Shown here piece by piece: positions 1 through 8,708 of a stretch of 64,000 bases of DNA. Under the pieces are notes generated by a model, which did no database searches, was not told the DNA's origin, and saw only the letters and a list, made by a program, of their open reading frames with translations. Origin of the DNA: Bacteroides thetaiotaomicron VPI-5482. Its GTDB lineage: Bacteria > Bacteroidota > Bacteroidia > Bacteroidales > Bacteroidaceae. The stretch is taken from positions 4,836,001 to 4,900,000 of the forward strand of contig NC_004663.1 in the NCBI RefSeq assembly GCF_000011065.1. The letters are read 5' to 3'. Every line of letters begins with the position of its first letter. The first letter of the stretch is position 1. The position numbers were made by a program, and so were the translations under genes.

Positions 1-437
1 ACCATACCCAGTTTGCTTTCAAAGTCTGTACGTTCTGACTTCTTCACACCATGATAGCGTACATCCGCAATACGGGGACGTTGTGTCAGACTGATTTTTA
101 ACCAAATCTTGTTGCCTTCTATCTTTTCGGCAGTAATCTGTACGTTAGAGAACAAACCATGTTTCCAGTAGCGCTTGATTGCTCCGGTAATCTCATCACC
201 CGGCACGGTAATCGTCTGTCCAACGGACAGTCCGGATAATCCGATTAACACATAGTCTTCATAATTCTTCACGCCTTCAACCTTGATGTCTGCTATCTCA
301 TACTTTTTAGGCGTTCCTGAGTATAAGATGACTGGCTTAGAGTCTTCGTCAGTGTTGGTATTCTGCGTAAAGCCCGTGGCTGCAAAGCAGAACAGGCAGA
401 TAAACGTTACGAATATAAAGGAAATACGATAATGCAT
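1..437 (-). CDS. bamA: Outer membrane protein assembly factor BamA, N-terminal part (cut by window edge)
   Basis: The minus strand reads from an ATG at 437 to the window edge without a stop. The first 22 or so residues form a signal peptide (MHYRISFIFVTFICLFCFAA). After it comes a POTRA-type segment with the typical phrases EIADIKVEGVKNYED, then a Gly-rich turn, and KRYWKHGLFSNVQI, then a second POTRA beginning RPRIADVRYHGVKKSE. BamA is the Omp85 barrel that inserts beta-barrel proteins into the outer membrane. It lies 30 bp downstream of uppS on the same strand, an order common in Bacteroides, so the two are probably co-transcribed. The barrel itself is outside the window. The partial length prevents exclusion of another Omp85 member, but the uppS neighbour favours BamA. 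Confidence 0.85.
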   Translation of the reverse strand, partial: MHYRISFIFVTFICLFCFAATGFTQNTNTDEDSKPVILYSGTPKKYEIADIKVEGVKNYEDYVLIGLSGLSVGQTITVPGDEITGAIKRYWKHGLFSNVQITAEKIEGNKIWLKISLTQRPRIADVRYHGVKKSERTDFESKLGM

Positions 438-467
438 TTATGTTATAATTTGAAGTTTCGAATTATG

Positions 468-1235
<768 letters not shown>

Positions 1236-1238
1236 TTA

Positions 1239-2720
1239 TTACTGTATTAGAAATCCGAGTTTATTAACTCTACCACGCCAGATTTTGTCAATACCTTGAC
1301 CACCTACCATCCATATATAATGGTTTCTGTCAACTACCATTGTGTAGTTTACTTCTTTTCCCTTGAAGCTGGATTCGTGAAGAGAAGGATGTTGTGTTAC
1401 TCCTCCTTCAAGTTTCACCGGAGGAAGAATTCCGGGAAGCATGAACATTCTGTCTACCCCTTTCCATACAAGTAATGTCGGGGAGGTATAGAATTTCTGG
1501 AATCCCTTAGCATCATCTTTAGTTTCTTTTCCACAAATGTAAAATGCGTCGTTATAATGTATAATAGACGGGTCTACTAATTTCGGACAGTTGTTATTTG
1601 ATGGAATCTCCATTGGAATCCAGGCTTTACCATCTTCTGAAGCCCAAACGACTGTAGCTGTGTCATTGTCTAAACCGTCTTCTGTATTACCCACAACGAT
1701 TGCATTCAACGTTCCGCTTTCAGTTGCATATACATCGGCTGACAGGTTGTTTATCGGGAACTCTGCAGGAACAACTGTTAATTTGTCTATATCTTTCTCC
1801 CATGTTACATCTTTCTCTGCAAAACTGAAATATTTCTCTCCATTGATTTCTACTATACCTGCTATTCCATTTATCTTTTTATGGTTACTGCCATCACTGT
1901 CAGAAAAACTGGTTATCAGATTAGTAACGGAAACGCCATCGGAATTGAGTACTTCATCTTTTGTCCAAGTCAAACCGTCATTGGAATTATATACTTCCTT
2001 ATTCTTAGTAAGTAAATATAACTTGTCAACGAATCGGATAATGGAGGTAACATCAGCACCATCAGGAAGTTTGCCAGTAGTTTCTTTATCCCATTTTTGA
2101 CCATAGTTTAAACGATCAGTAGGAGAGCCTGCCGGTATTGCTGTACTGTAAATTTCATTGTTTTGAGCGAATAATAATATCTTGTCCCCAAGCGTTACTA
2201 CCTTTTGTTTTTCAGCAGTGTTCCTCACGGGATTGTTCGCTATAGGGTCTTTTCCCCAACTGAGTGAATCGGGAACCATCGTATGCATCCGTATATTAAC
2301 TTTATACTCATTCTGAACCTCCATATTCGGTGCCCATACCTTCAGTACCAGAAAGTTGTTTTTCTCGGTTGCATTTACATACTTAGTCAGGTCAATAGAG
2401 TCGTTAATATTAACGATTGAATCCTGATCGTTCTGATCTTTCATCGTCACGATACCGGATGCTGTTGTCAGCGTCTTGATCAGAATACTATTAATGATCG
2501 TGTCAGCATTGACAGGCAGTGAATCCACATTATATATTAAACGACTAACTTGGTCAATTGTGAATTTATAGTTTACCCCATAACCTATAGTGTCAAGTTC
2601 AAATGCGCGTATAGTCGCATCCGGACTATAATTGACTTCGTTATCATTGTCAAGGCAAGACGTAATAACGAATGACACCATGAAAAAACTCGCAATGATT
2701 GATAAAAACTTTATTCTCAT
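1239..2720 (-). CDS. Large lipoprotein, probably DUF6242 type
   Basis: A 493-residue protein with a lipoprotein signal: hydrophobic stretch then ITSC with the lipobox Cys at about residue 22, followed by Asp and Asn residues. The first 130 residues look like a beta-sandwich (YSPDATIRAFELDTIGYGVNYKF). The rest contains repeated phrases such as YNSNDGLTWTKDE, VVWASEDGKAWIPME and YTSPTLLVWKGVD, which resemble sialidase or kelch-like beta-propeller blades without catalytic Asp boxes. I assign it tentatively to the Bacteroides DUF6242 family. No function is known to me. It is upstream of uppS on the same strand, with a 36-bp gap. Confidence 0.75.
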   Translation of the reverse strand: MRIKFLSIIASFFMVSFVITSCLDNDNEVNYSPDATIRAFELDTIGYGVNYKFTIDQVSRLIYNVDSLPVNADTIINSILIKTLTTASGIVTMKDQNDQDSIVNINDSIDLTKYVNATEKNNFLVLKVWAPNMEVQNEYKVNIRMHTMVPDSLSWGKDPIANNPVRNTAEKQKVVTLGDKILLFAQNNEIYSTAIPAGSPTDRLNYGQKWDKETTGKLPDGADVTSIIRFVDKLYLLTKNKEVYNSNDGLTWTKDEVLNSDGVSVTNLITSFSDSDGSNHKKINGIAGIVEINGEKYFSFAEKDVTWEKDIDKLTVVPAEFPINNLSADVYATESGTLNAIVVGNTEDGLDNDTATVVWASEDGKAWIPMEIPSNNNCPKLVDPSIIHYNDAFYICGKETKDDAKGFQKFYTSPTLLVWKGVDRMFMLPGILPPVKLEGGVTQHPSLHESSFKGKEVNYTMVVDRNHYIWMVGGQGIDKIWRGRVNKLGFLIQ

Positions 2721-2862
2721 TTGAAAGATTGTGTTTATTTACAAGTTGCAAAAATAGGAACATTTTTTCCGATATAGAACATTAAGGGGAAGTTTTATAT
2801 AAAATTATAGATAATAACGCTGTTTTTATCGACGTAGAACCCCTTGAATAGAACTATTTTAG

Positions 2863-3900
2863 CTATTTCTCGAAAACATAATGCCAAATCTGTCTGTCGA
2901 AGTGTTTTTCAGTCGAATAACTAAAATTATCGCTTATTTCAGGTGCTTTAACACCGGAATTCAGCTTGCACGGACATTTCTCAATATATACTTCATCCCA
3001 TAGTTCGGCATCAATAAATGATTGGAGCAGCTGACTTCCTCCCTCTACCAGTAAGGACTGTATTTTTTGTTGATATAGCACTTTCATGATCTGTGGCAGA
3101 ATATCCTGTGTGAATTCAATCGTGCGGTATGTGACGTTCTTCTTGTCCGGATGTTTTTCTGCTGTAAATACGATGGTGGGTACTTCTCCGTCAAACAGAC
3201 GCAGGCTGTGGGGAAGAGACAATGCACGGTCCAAAACGATGCGTACCGGATTCCGGCCGTACCAGTTGCGGACTGTCAGCGACGGATTGTCCAACAATGC
3301 TGTCCGCCTGCCTACCATGATTGCATCAGTTTCCGCTCTCTTTTTATGTACAAGCATGGAAGTAAGAGGGGAGGACAGTACTACGGGATTGCCGTCTGTT
3401 CGTTCTACATCAATGAAATGATCAGCCGATTCTGCCCATTTTAGTGTGATAAAGGGGCGGTGCAGCGTATTGAAAGTAATGAAGCGCCGGATCAGATACC
3501 TGCATTCTTTCTCCAGTACGCCTACTGTCACTTCTCTTCCGGCGTCCCGCAACTTCTGAATTCCTCGTCCGGCGACCTGTGAGAACGGGTCTTGACAGCC
3601 AATTACAATACGGGGAATCTGCTTCTCGATAATCAAGTCGGCACAAGGAGGCGTCTTTCCGTAGTGTGAGCAAGGTTCCAGGCTGACATAAATGGTGGAA
3701 CGGCTCAATAAAGACTTGTCTTTGACGGAACGAATCGCGTTTACTTCGGCATGCGCCTCTCCGCAGCGGATGTGATATCCTTCGCCGATAATAAGTCCGT
3801 CACATACGATAACAGCCCCTACCATCGGGTTTGGAGCGACATTGCACAGTCCGTTTTTTGCCAGTTCAATGCAACGTCTCATGTATTTTTCTTCTTCCAT
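2863..3900 (-). CDS. ribD: Bifunctional riboflavin biosynthesis deaminase/reductase RibD
   Basis: A 345-residue enzyme catalysing two successive riboflavin steps: deamination of the 2,5-diaminopyrimidine ribosylphosphate and NADPH reduction of the ribosyl chain. The N-terminal deaminase carries the zinc site HAEVNAI (His50, Glu52) and SLEPCSHYGKTPPCADLI (Cys77, Cys86). The C-terminal reductase domain begins near residue 150 (RPFITLKWAESADHFID) and includes LLVEGGSQLLQSFID. The gene diverges from prmC; only 53 bp separate the two starts, so their promoters overlap. Other rib genes are not in this window. Confidence 0.96.
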   Translation of the reverse strand: MEEEKYMRRCIELAKNGLCNVAPNPMVGAVIVCDGLIIGEGYHIRCGEAHAEVNAIRSVKDKSLLSRSTIYVSLEPCSHYGKTPPCADLIIEKQIPRIVIGCQDPFSQVAGRGIQKLRDAGREVTVGVLEKECRYLIRRFITFNTLHRPFITLKWAESADHFIDVERTDGNPVVLSSPLTSMLVHKKRAETDAIMVGRRTALLDNPSLTVRNWYGRNPVRIVLDRALSLPHSLRLFDGEVPTIVFTAEKHPDKKNVTYRTIEFTQDILPQIMKVLYQQKIQSLLVEGGSQLLQSFIDAELWDEVYIEKCPCKLNSGVKAPEISDNFSYSTEKHFDRQIWHYVFEK

Positions 3901-3934
3901 TTTGGTGCTCTTCGCTATATTATTCTTACTTTTG
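3901..3934 (+). promoter_or_regulatory. Candidate Bacteroides promoter for prmC-recX
   Basis: TTTG at 3901-3904 and TACTTTTG at 3927-3934 fit the Bacteroides -33 and -7 boxes with a 22-nt spacer. The -7 box ends 19 bp before the prmC ATG, giving a very short leader. It lies in the gap shared with the divergent ribD. Confidence 0.6.
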
Positions 3935-3953
3935 CACTCCGAAATCGTAAAAT

Positions 3954-4790
3954 ATGAACCGCATCACTGCTTACATTCGTCAGTCACTACAGGATATTTA
4001 TCCGCCGGAAGAGGTCAAAGCTCTTTCGATGTTGATCTGTTGCGACATGTTGGGGGTGGATGCGCTTGATATTTACATGGGCAAAGATATAATTTTATCT
4101 GCATGCAAACAGCGTGAATTAGAAAACATTATATTCCGTTTGCAGAAAAATGAGCCAATACAGTACATTCGGGGATATGCTGAGTTCTGTGGAAGGAACT
4201 TTCGGGTAGCTCCCGGCGTGCTGATCCCTCGTCCGGAGACTGCCGAACTGGTGGACCTGATTGTAAAGGAGAATCCGGATGCCCGTCGCCTATTAGATAT
4301 AGGTACAGGAAGCGGATGTATCGCCATCTCTCTGGATAAAAATCTGCCGGATGCGAAAGTGGATGCCTGGGATATTTCGGAAGAAGCGTTGGCTATTGCC
4401 CGTAAAAATAATGAAGAGTTGGATGCTCAGGTCACCTTCCGTCGACAGGATGTTTTTTCTGCTGACGGAATACAGGGGACATCTTACGATATAATTGTCA
4501 GCAATCCGCCCTATGTGACGGAAACTGAAAAAACAGAGATGGAAGCCAATGTGCTTGACTGGGAGCCGGAACTTGCCCTGTTTGTTCCTGATGAAGACCC
4601 TCTGCGTTTCTATCGCCGGATTGCGGAACTGGGACGAGAACTACTTCGTCCGGGTGGCAAACTCTATTTTGAAATCAATCAGGCATACGGACAAGACATG
4701 ATACGCATGATAGAAATGAACCAATATCGGGACGTTCGTGTTATAAAAGACATATTTGGAAAAGATAGAATACTTACAGCTAACCGATGA
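3954..4790 (+). CDS. prmC: Release factor glutamine methyltransferase PrmC
   Basis: A 278-residue N5-glutamine methyltransferase that modifies the GGQ glutamine of peptide-chain release factors using S-adenosylmethionine. The N-terminal helical domain is followed by RPETAELVDLI, the SAM-binding motif LLDIGTGSGCIAISL near residue 120, and the catalytic NPPYV motif near residue 184. Length is normal. Its TGA stop overlaps the recX ATG by 4 bp (ATGA), so the two genes are translationally coupled. Confidence 0.95.
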   Translation: MNRITAYIRQSLQDIYPPEEVKALSMLICCDMLGVDALDIYMGKDIILSACKQRELENIIFRLQKNEPIQYIRGYAEFCGRNFRVAPGVLIPRPETAELVDLIVKENPDARRLLDIGTGSGCIAISLDKNLPDAKVDAWDISEEALAIARKNNEELDAQVTFRRQDVFSADGIQGTSYDIIVSNPPYVTETEKTEMEANVLDWEPELALFVPDEDPLRFYRRIAELGRELLRPGGKLYFEINQAYGQDMIRMIEMNQYRDVRVIKDIFGKDRILTANR

Positions 4791-5269
4791 GTGCACAATT
4801 AACAGATGAAGAGGCGTTGAATCGTGTTGCCTCTTATTGCTCCGCTGCAGAACATTGCCGGGCAGAAGTAAATGAGAAATTACAGCGTTGGGGTATAGCC
4901 TATGAGACCATAGCGCGTATCCTTGAACGGCTGGAAACCGAAAAGTATATTGATGACGAGCGCTATTGCCGTGCTTTTGTGAACGATAAGTTTCGTTTTG
5001 CCAAATGGGGTAAAATGAAAATAGCACAGGGACTCTACATGAAGAAGATTCCTTCCGATGTGGCATGGCGTCATCTGAACGAAATTGATGAAGAGGAATA
5101 TCTCTCCATCCTGCGTGACTTGCTGGCTTCCAAACGGAAAAGCATTCATGCGAAAGATGATTATGAACTGAACGGAAAGCTGATGCGATTTGCGGTGAGC
5201 CGTGGTTTTGAACTCAAAGATATACGTCGTTGTATCGAAATTCCGGAGGAAGAGGAACAATTCAGTTAA
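4787..5269 (+). CDS. recX: Regulatory protein RecX
   Basis: A 160-residue protein of the RecX family, which binds RecA filaments and limits recombinase activity. Recognisable family phrases are ALNRVASYCSAAEHCRAEV, LETEKYIDDERYCRAFVND, and KWGKMKIAQGLYMKKIP, which correspond to the three-helix RecX repeats. It overlaps prmC by 4 bp. No recA is present nearby. Confidence 0.9.
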   Translation: MSAQLTDEEALNRVASYCSAAEHCRAEVNEKLQRWGIAYETIARILERLETEKYIDDERYCRAFVNDKFRFAKWGKMKIAQGLYMKKIPSDVAWRHLNEIDEEEYLSILRDLLASKRKSIHAKDDYELNGKLMRFAVSRGFELKDIRRCIEIPEEEEQFS

Positions 5270-5310
5270 AAAATAAACGGATTCTTCTTTCTATTCTCGT
5301 TCAATTTCTG

Positions 5311-5318
5311 TACTTTTG
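5311..5318 (+). promoter_or_regulatory. Candidate -7 box of the pyrE promoter
   Basis: TACTTTTG at 5311-5318 matches the Bacteroides -7 consensus and is 28 bp upstream of the pyrE ATG. No clear TTG -33 box is at the expected distance. Confidence 0.5.
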
Positions 5319-5346
5319 CGGCAAATAATTAATAGTTAGTTTAGTT

Positions 5347-5985
5347 ATGAAAAACTTAGAGAGACTATTTGCGGAGAAACTTTTGAAGATTAAGGCTATT
5401 AAACTTCAACCCGCTAACCCTTTTACATGGGCTTCTGGATGGAAATCCCCCTTTTACTGTGACAACCGTAAAACTCTGTCCTATCCTTCTCTTCGTAATT
5501 TTGTGAAGATTGAGATTACACGTCTGATATTGGAACGATTCGGACAGGTGGATGCGATTGCAGGTGTGGCTACAGGTGCTATCCCTCAGGGAGCATTAGT
5601 GGCTGACGCGTTGAATCTGCCGTTCGTGTATGTTCGTTCTACCCCGAAAGACCACGGATTGGAAAACCTGATTGAAGGAGAACTTCGTCCGGGTATGAAA
5701 GTCGTAGTGGTTGAAGATTTGATTTCTACAGGTGGTAGTAGTTTGAAGGCTGTGGAAGCAATTCGTCGCGATGGTTGTGAAGTGATCGGTATGGTAGCTG
5801 CCTATACGTATGGCTTTCCCGTTGCCGAGGAAGCATTCAAGAATGCTAAAGTACCTTTGGTGACGTTGACCAATTACGAAGCAGTACTTGATGTAGCACT
5901 TCGTACCGGTTATATCGAAGAAGAAGATATTGCGACATTGAACGATTGGCGTAAAGACCCGGCTCATTGGGATGCAGGGAAATAA
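5347..5985 (+). CDS. pyrE: Orotate phosphoribosyltransferase
   Basis: A 212-residue enzyme that joins orotate to PRPP to make orotidine 5'-phosphate in UMP synthesis. The type I phosphoribosyltransferase signature VVVVEDLISTGGSSLKAV is at about residues 117-134. Upstream are the substrate-loop phrases NPFTWASGWKSPFYCDNR and AGVATGAIPQGALVADAL. Length is normal. It is followed by a terminator-like hairpin and then by an SRPBCC gene. Confidence 0.96.
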   Translation: MKNLERLFAEKLLKIKAIKLQPANPFTWASGWKSPFYCDNRKTLSYPSLRNFVKIEITRLILERFGQVDAIAGVATGAIPQGALVADALNLPFVYVRSTPKDHGLENLIEGELRPGMKVVVVEDLISTGGSSLKAVEAIRRDGCEVIGMVAAYTYGFPVAEEAFKNAKVPLVTLTNYEAVLDVALRTGYIEEEDIATLNDWRKDPAHWDAGK

Positions 5986-6014
5986 TATTGTATTATTTGA
6001 TCGGAAATTTTAGT

Positions 6015-6060
6015 AAGAAAGAACCATTCGGACAATATCTGTTCGGATAGTTCTTTCTTT
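6015..6060 (+). terminator. Hairpin between pyrE and the SRPBCC gene
   Basis: AAGAAAGAAC at 6015-6024 pairs with GTTCTTTCTT at 6050-6059, and the interior bases also pair imperfectly. The T-rich 3' arm continues with TTGATTTT. It ends only about 20 bp before the next ATG, so it may also act as an attenuator. Confidence 0.55.
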
Positions 6061-6082
6061 GATTTTATACGAATAAAGAATT

Positions 6083-6493
6083 ATGGCTAATTTTGAAAGT
6101 AGTGTAAAGGTAATACCTTACAGTCAGGAACGTGTGTATGCCAAGCTGTCGGACTTGAGCAACCTGGAATCAGTGAAAGGCCGTTTACCGGAAGATAAAA
6201 TACAGGACTTGAGTTTTGATTCGGATACACTGAGCTTTAGCGTTTCGCCTATCGGTCAGCTGACGTTGCAGATTGTTGAGCGTGAACCTTGCAAATGTAT
6301 TAAACTGGCAACTACCAACTCTCCGCTACCTTTTAATATGTGGATTCAGCTAGTCTCAACAGCAGAGGAAGAGTGCAAGTTGAAAGTGACTATCAGTATG
6401 GATATCAATCCGTTTATGAAAGCGATGGTACAGAAACCTCTTCAGGATGGTCTGGAGAAGATGGTTGAGATGCTGTCGATGATTAACTATTAA
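6083..6493 (+). CDS. SRPBCC-fold small protein
   Basis: A 136-residue protein with no signal peptide. The pattern ESSVKVIPYSQERVYAKLSDLSNLE at the start, alternating beta strands in the middle and a long C-terminal helix (MVQKPLQDGLEKMVEML) fit the START/SRPBCC (polyketide cyclase-like) ligand-binding fold. Its ligand is unknown. It follows pyrE by 97 bp with a hairpin in between, and precedes argH. Confidence 0.75.
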   Translation: MANFESSVKVIPYSQERVYAKLSDLSNLESVKGRLPEDKIQDLSFDSDTLSFSVSPIGQLTLQIVEREPCKCIKLATTNSPLPFNMWIQLVSTAEEECKLKVTISMDINPFMKAMVQKPLQDGLEKMVEMLSMINY

Positions 6494-6495
6494 AC

Positions 6496-6580
6496 AGGTA
6501 ATAAGTAATAAATAATAGGTAATACCCGCGGAGTATCAACGTAACTACGATTATTACCTATTACTTACTACTTATTACCT
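6496..6580. repeat. Imperfect 30-bp inverted repeat upstream of argH
   Basis: 6496-6525 and 6551-6580 are inverted copies agreeing at 27 of 30 positions and separated by 25 bp. Both arms are built of AT-rich units such as GGTAATA and AAGTAATA. The element fills the whole gap between the SRPBCC stop and argH, so any argH leader starting upstream would contain it. It has no T-run typical of an intrinsic terminator. Confidence 0.8.
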
Positions 6581-6594
6581 AATACTTAAATATT

Positions 6595-7935
6595 ATGGCG
6601 CAGAAACTTTGGGAAAAATCCGTGCAGGTAAATAAAGACATCGAACGTTTTACGGTGGGACGTGATCGTGAGATGGATCTTTATCTGGCTAAACATGATG
6701 TACTCGGTTCTATGGCTCATATTACGATGCTCGAAAGTATCGGTCTGTTGACCAAGGAAGAACTGGAACAGTTGTTGGCTGAGTTGAAGACTATTTATGC
6801 TTCGGTCGAAAGAGGTGAGTTTATAATAGAAGAAGGAGTAGAGGATGTGCATTCGCAGGTAGAATTGATGCTGACCCGCCGTTTGGGAGATGTCGGTAAG
6901 AAGATTCACAGTGGTCGTTCACGGAATGATCAGGTTTTGCTGGACCTCAAACTCTTTACCCGTACACAGATTCGCGAGATCGCGGAAGCGGTGGAACAAC
7001 TCTTTCATGTGTTGATTCTTCAGAGTGAGCGATATAAAAATGTCCTGATGCCGGGATATACCCATTTGCAGATTGCGATGCCTTCATCCTTTGGATTGTG
7101 GTTCGGTGCTTATGCCGAAAGCCTGGTGGATGATATGCAGTTCCTACAAGCGGCTTTCAGGATGTGCAATCGCAATCCTTTGGGCTCTGCAGCAGGATAT
7201 GGCTCCTCTTTCCCGTTGAACCGGACGATGACAACCGATTTGTTAGGTTTTGATTCGCTGAATTATAATGTCGTTTATGCGCAGATGGGACGTGGCAAGT
7301 TGGAGCGTAATGTTGCTTTTGCATTGGCTACCATTGCCGGAACGATCTCCAAGCTGGCTTTTGATGCTTGTATGTTCAATAGTCAGAACTTCGGTTTCGT
7401 GAAGCTGCCGGATGATTGTACTACCGGTTCGAGCATCATGCCTCATAAGAAGAATCCGGATGTGTTCGAACTGACACGTGCTAAATGTAATAAACTGCAG
7501 TCTCTTCCTCAGCAGATAATGATGATAGCAAACAATCTGCCATCCGGTTACTTCCGTGACTTACAGATTATTAAAGAGGTTTTCCTTCCCGCTTTTCAGG
7601 AACTGAAGGACTGCTTGCAGATGACGACTTATATCATGAATGAGATTAAGGTGAATGAACATATCCTTGATGATGATAAATATCTGTTTATTTTCAGTGT
7701 CGAGGAAGTGAATCGACTGGCTCGTGAAGGTATGCCTTTCCGTGATGCGTATAAGAAAGTCGGTCTTGATATAGAAGCCGGAAAATTTACTCATGACAAA
7801 CAGGTGCATCATACACACGAAGGAAGTATCGGTAATCTTTGTAATGATGAAATCTCCGCATTAATGCAACAAGTGGTCGATGGCTTCAATTTCTGTGGAA
7901 TGGAGCAGGCTGAGAAAGCATTATTAGGGCGATAA
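6595..7935 (+). CDS. argH: Argininosuccinate lyase
   Basis: A 446-residue enzyme of the fumarase/aspartase superfamily that splits argininosuccinate to arginine and fumarate. The superfamily signature GSSIMPHKKNPD is at about residues 279-290. Other family blocks are EDVHSQVELMLTRRLG, KIHSGRSRNDQVLLDLKLF and PGYTHLQIAMPSS. It is far from the argR-argG-argC-argD operon at 42474-46873, so arginine genes are split in this genome. The C-terminal part is followed by a perfect 15-bp terminator stem. Confidence 0.96.
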   Translation: MAQKLWEKSVQVNKDIERFTVGRDREMDLYLAKHDVLGSMAHITMLESIGLLTKEELEQLLAELKTIYASVERGEFIIEEGVEDVHSQVELMLTRRLGDVGKKIHSGRSRNDQVLLDLKLFTRTQIREIAEAVEQLFHVLILQSERYKNVLMPGYTHLQIAMPSSFGLWFGAYAESLVDDMQFLQAAFRMCNRNPLGSAAGYGSSFPLNRTMTTDLLGFDSLNYNVVYAQMGRGKLERNVAFALATIAGTISKLAFDACMFNSQNFGFVKLPDDCTTGSSIMPHKKNPDVFELTRAKCNKLQSLPQQIMMIANNLPSGYFRDLQIIKEVFLPAFQELKDCLQMTTYIMNEIKVNEHILDDDKYLFIFSVEEVNRLAREGMPFRDAYKKVGLDIEAGKFTHDKQVHHTHEGSIGNLCNDEISALMQQVVDGFNFCGMEQAEKALLGR

Positions 7936-7940
7936 AATAT

Positions 7941-7978
7941 TTTCTGCCAAACTTTTTTGATCGAAAGTTTGGCAGAAA
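7941..7978 (+). terminator. Terminator after argH
   Basis: TTTCTGCCAAACTTT (7941-7955) pairs perfectly with AAAGTTTGGCAGAAA (7964-7978) around an 8-nt loop. No long T-run follows, and the 3' arm overlaps the -33 box of the tRNA promoter. Confidence 0.65.
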
Positions 7979-7999
7979 CAAGGAAACTCATTATCTTTG
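7968..7999 (+). promoter_or_regulatory. Promoter of the tRNA-Gly/tRNA-Leu unit
   Basis: TTTG at 7968-7971 and TATCTTTG at 7992-7999, with a 20-nt spacer, match the Bacteroides sigma-ABfr consensus. The tRNA-Gly 5' end is 16 bp after the -7 box. Confidence 0.8.
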
Positions 8000-8015
8000 C
8001 ACCCGTTGAAAAAAT

Positions 8016-8088
8016 GCGGAAATAGCTCAGTTGGTAGAGCATAACCTTGCCAAGGTTAGGGTCGCGAGTTCGAGTCTCGTTTTCCGCT
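8016..8088 (+). tRNA. tRNA-Gly (GCC)
   Basis: A 73-nt cloverleaf. The acceptor arm GCGGAAA pairs with TTTCCGC, followed by discriminator T. The D arm is GCTC/GAGC, the anticodon arm TAACC/GGTTA has loop TTGCCAA giving anticodon GCC, and the T arm GCGAG/CTCGT holds TTCGAGT. CCA is not encoded. Confidence 0.95.
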
Positions 8089-8102
8089 CTCTTTGAAAGG
8101 AT

Positions 8103-8186
8103 GCTCGAATGGTGGAATGGTAGACACGAAGGACTTAAAATCCTTTGGCCATTGCGGCTGTGCGGGTTCAAGTCCCGCTTCGAGTA
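8103..8186 (+). tRNA. tRNA-Leu (UAA)
   Basis: An 84-nt class II tRNA with a long variable arm. The acceptor GCTCGAA pairs with TTCGAGT (one G-T pair), then discriminator A. Anticodon stem AAGGA/TCCTT has loop CTTAAAA, giving anticodon TAA. The T arm is GCGGG/CCCGC with TTCAAGT. It lies 14 bp after tRNA-Gly and is probably cut from the same transcript. Confidence 0.95.
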
Positions 8187-8202
8187 CGAGTATTCCTGAT
8201 TA

Positions 8203-8240
8203 AAAGCTCTGTAAATCATTGATTTACGGAGCTTTTTGTG
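8203..8240 (+). terminator. Intrinsic terminator of the tRNA unit
   Basis: AAAGCTCTGTAAATC (8203-8217) pairs with GATTTACGGAGCTTT (8221-8235), with one G-T pair and a 3-nt loop, then two more T. The arm is 15 bp. Confidence 0.85.
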
Positions 8241-8708
8241 TGTTTCTACCGCCATATGCCCTGCTGATAAAGGGGCAATTACAACCTCACCGAATATATT
8301 TGATAATTATTGTCATTGAATTTATTTTTAATGTTAAAAAAGTATGTGATAGATCTACTGAGATTTAATTTCATACCTTGATATATTATTTAGATAGTAT
8401 GTTGATATTTTGTTTGGTGAATACCTTCATATATGCTGGTTGTTTTACAATATTTCTTATGCATTAAATAGATGTTAAATCCAGTCTTTTCCTTCGAACT
8501 ATCTTTTTTTGTGTGATGTTGTTTATTTTGAGAACGTTTTGATACAATGTAAAAGATATTGCGCAATTGAACAGGGTGAATAGTATCTTATTATAAATCG
8601 GGAGTAAACTCTTTTGGGAATGTTTTTGTGTTTTCCATGTTTTTACGTTTTTCTCCCTGCTGTAAGTGTGGAGGAGGATGCAAGGGAGTTTACATAATTC
8701 AATATATT
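8241..8708. other. AT-rich gap before the FAD oxidoreductase
   Basis: This 468-bp stretch is very AT-rich and has no open frame with coding character. I see no convincing TTG/TAnnTTTG promoter, repeat or hairpin in it. A promoter for the following gene must lie here or be of another type. Confidence 0.5.

Noticed and set aside
3086..3444. Plus-strand frames opposite ribD
   Set aside because: They are shadows of the coding strand; the minus frame carries all RibD motifs.
8628..8708. Longer N-terminus for the FAD oxidoreductase
   Set aside because: The extra 27 residues are Cys-rich and unlike a signal peptide or known domain; the ATG at 8709 places the GxGxxG motif at the usual distance.
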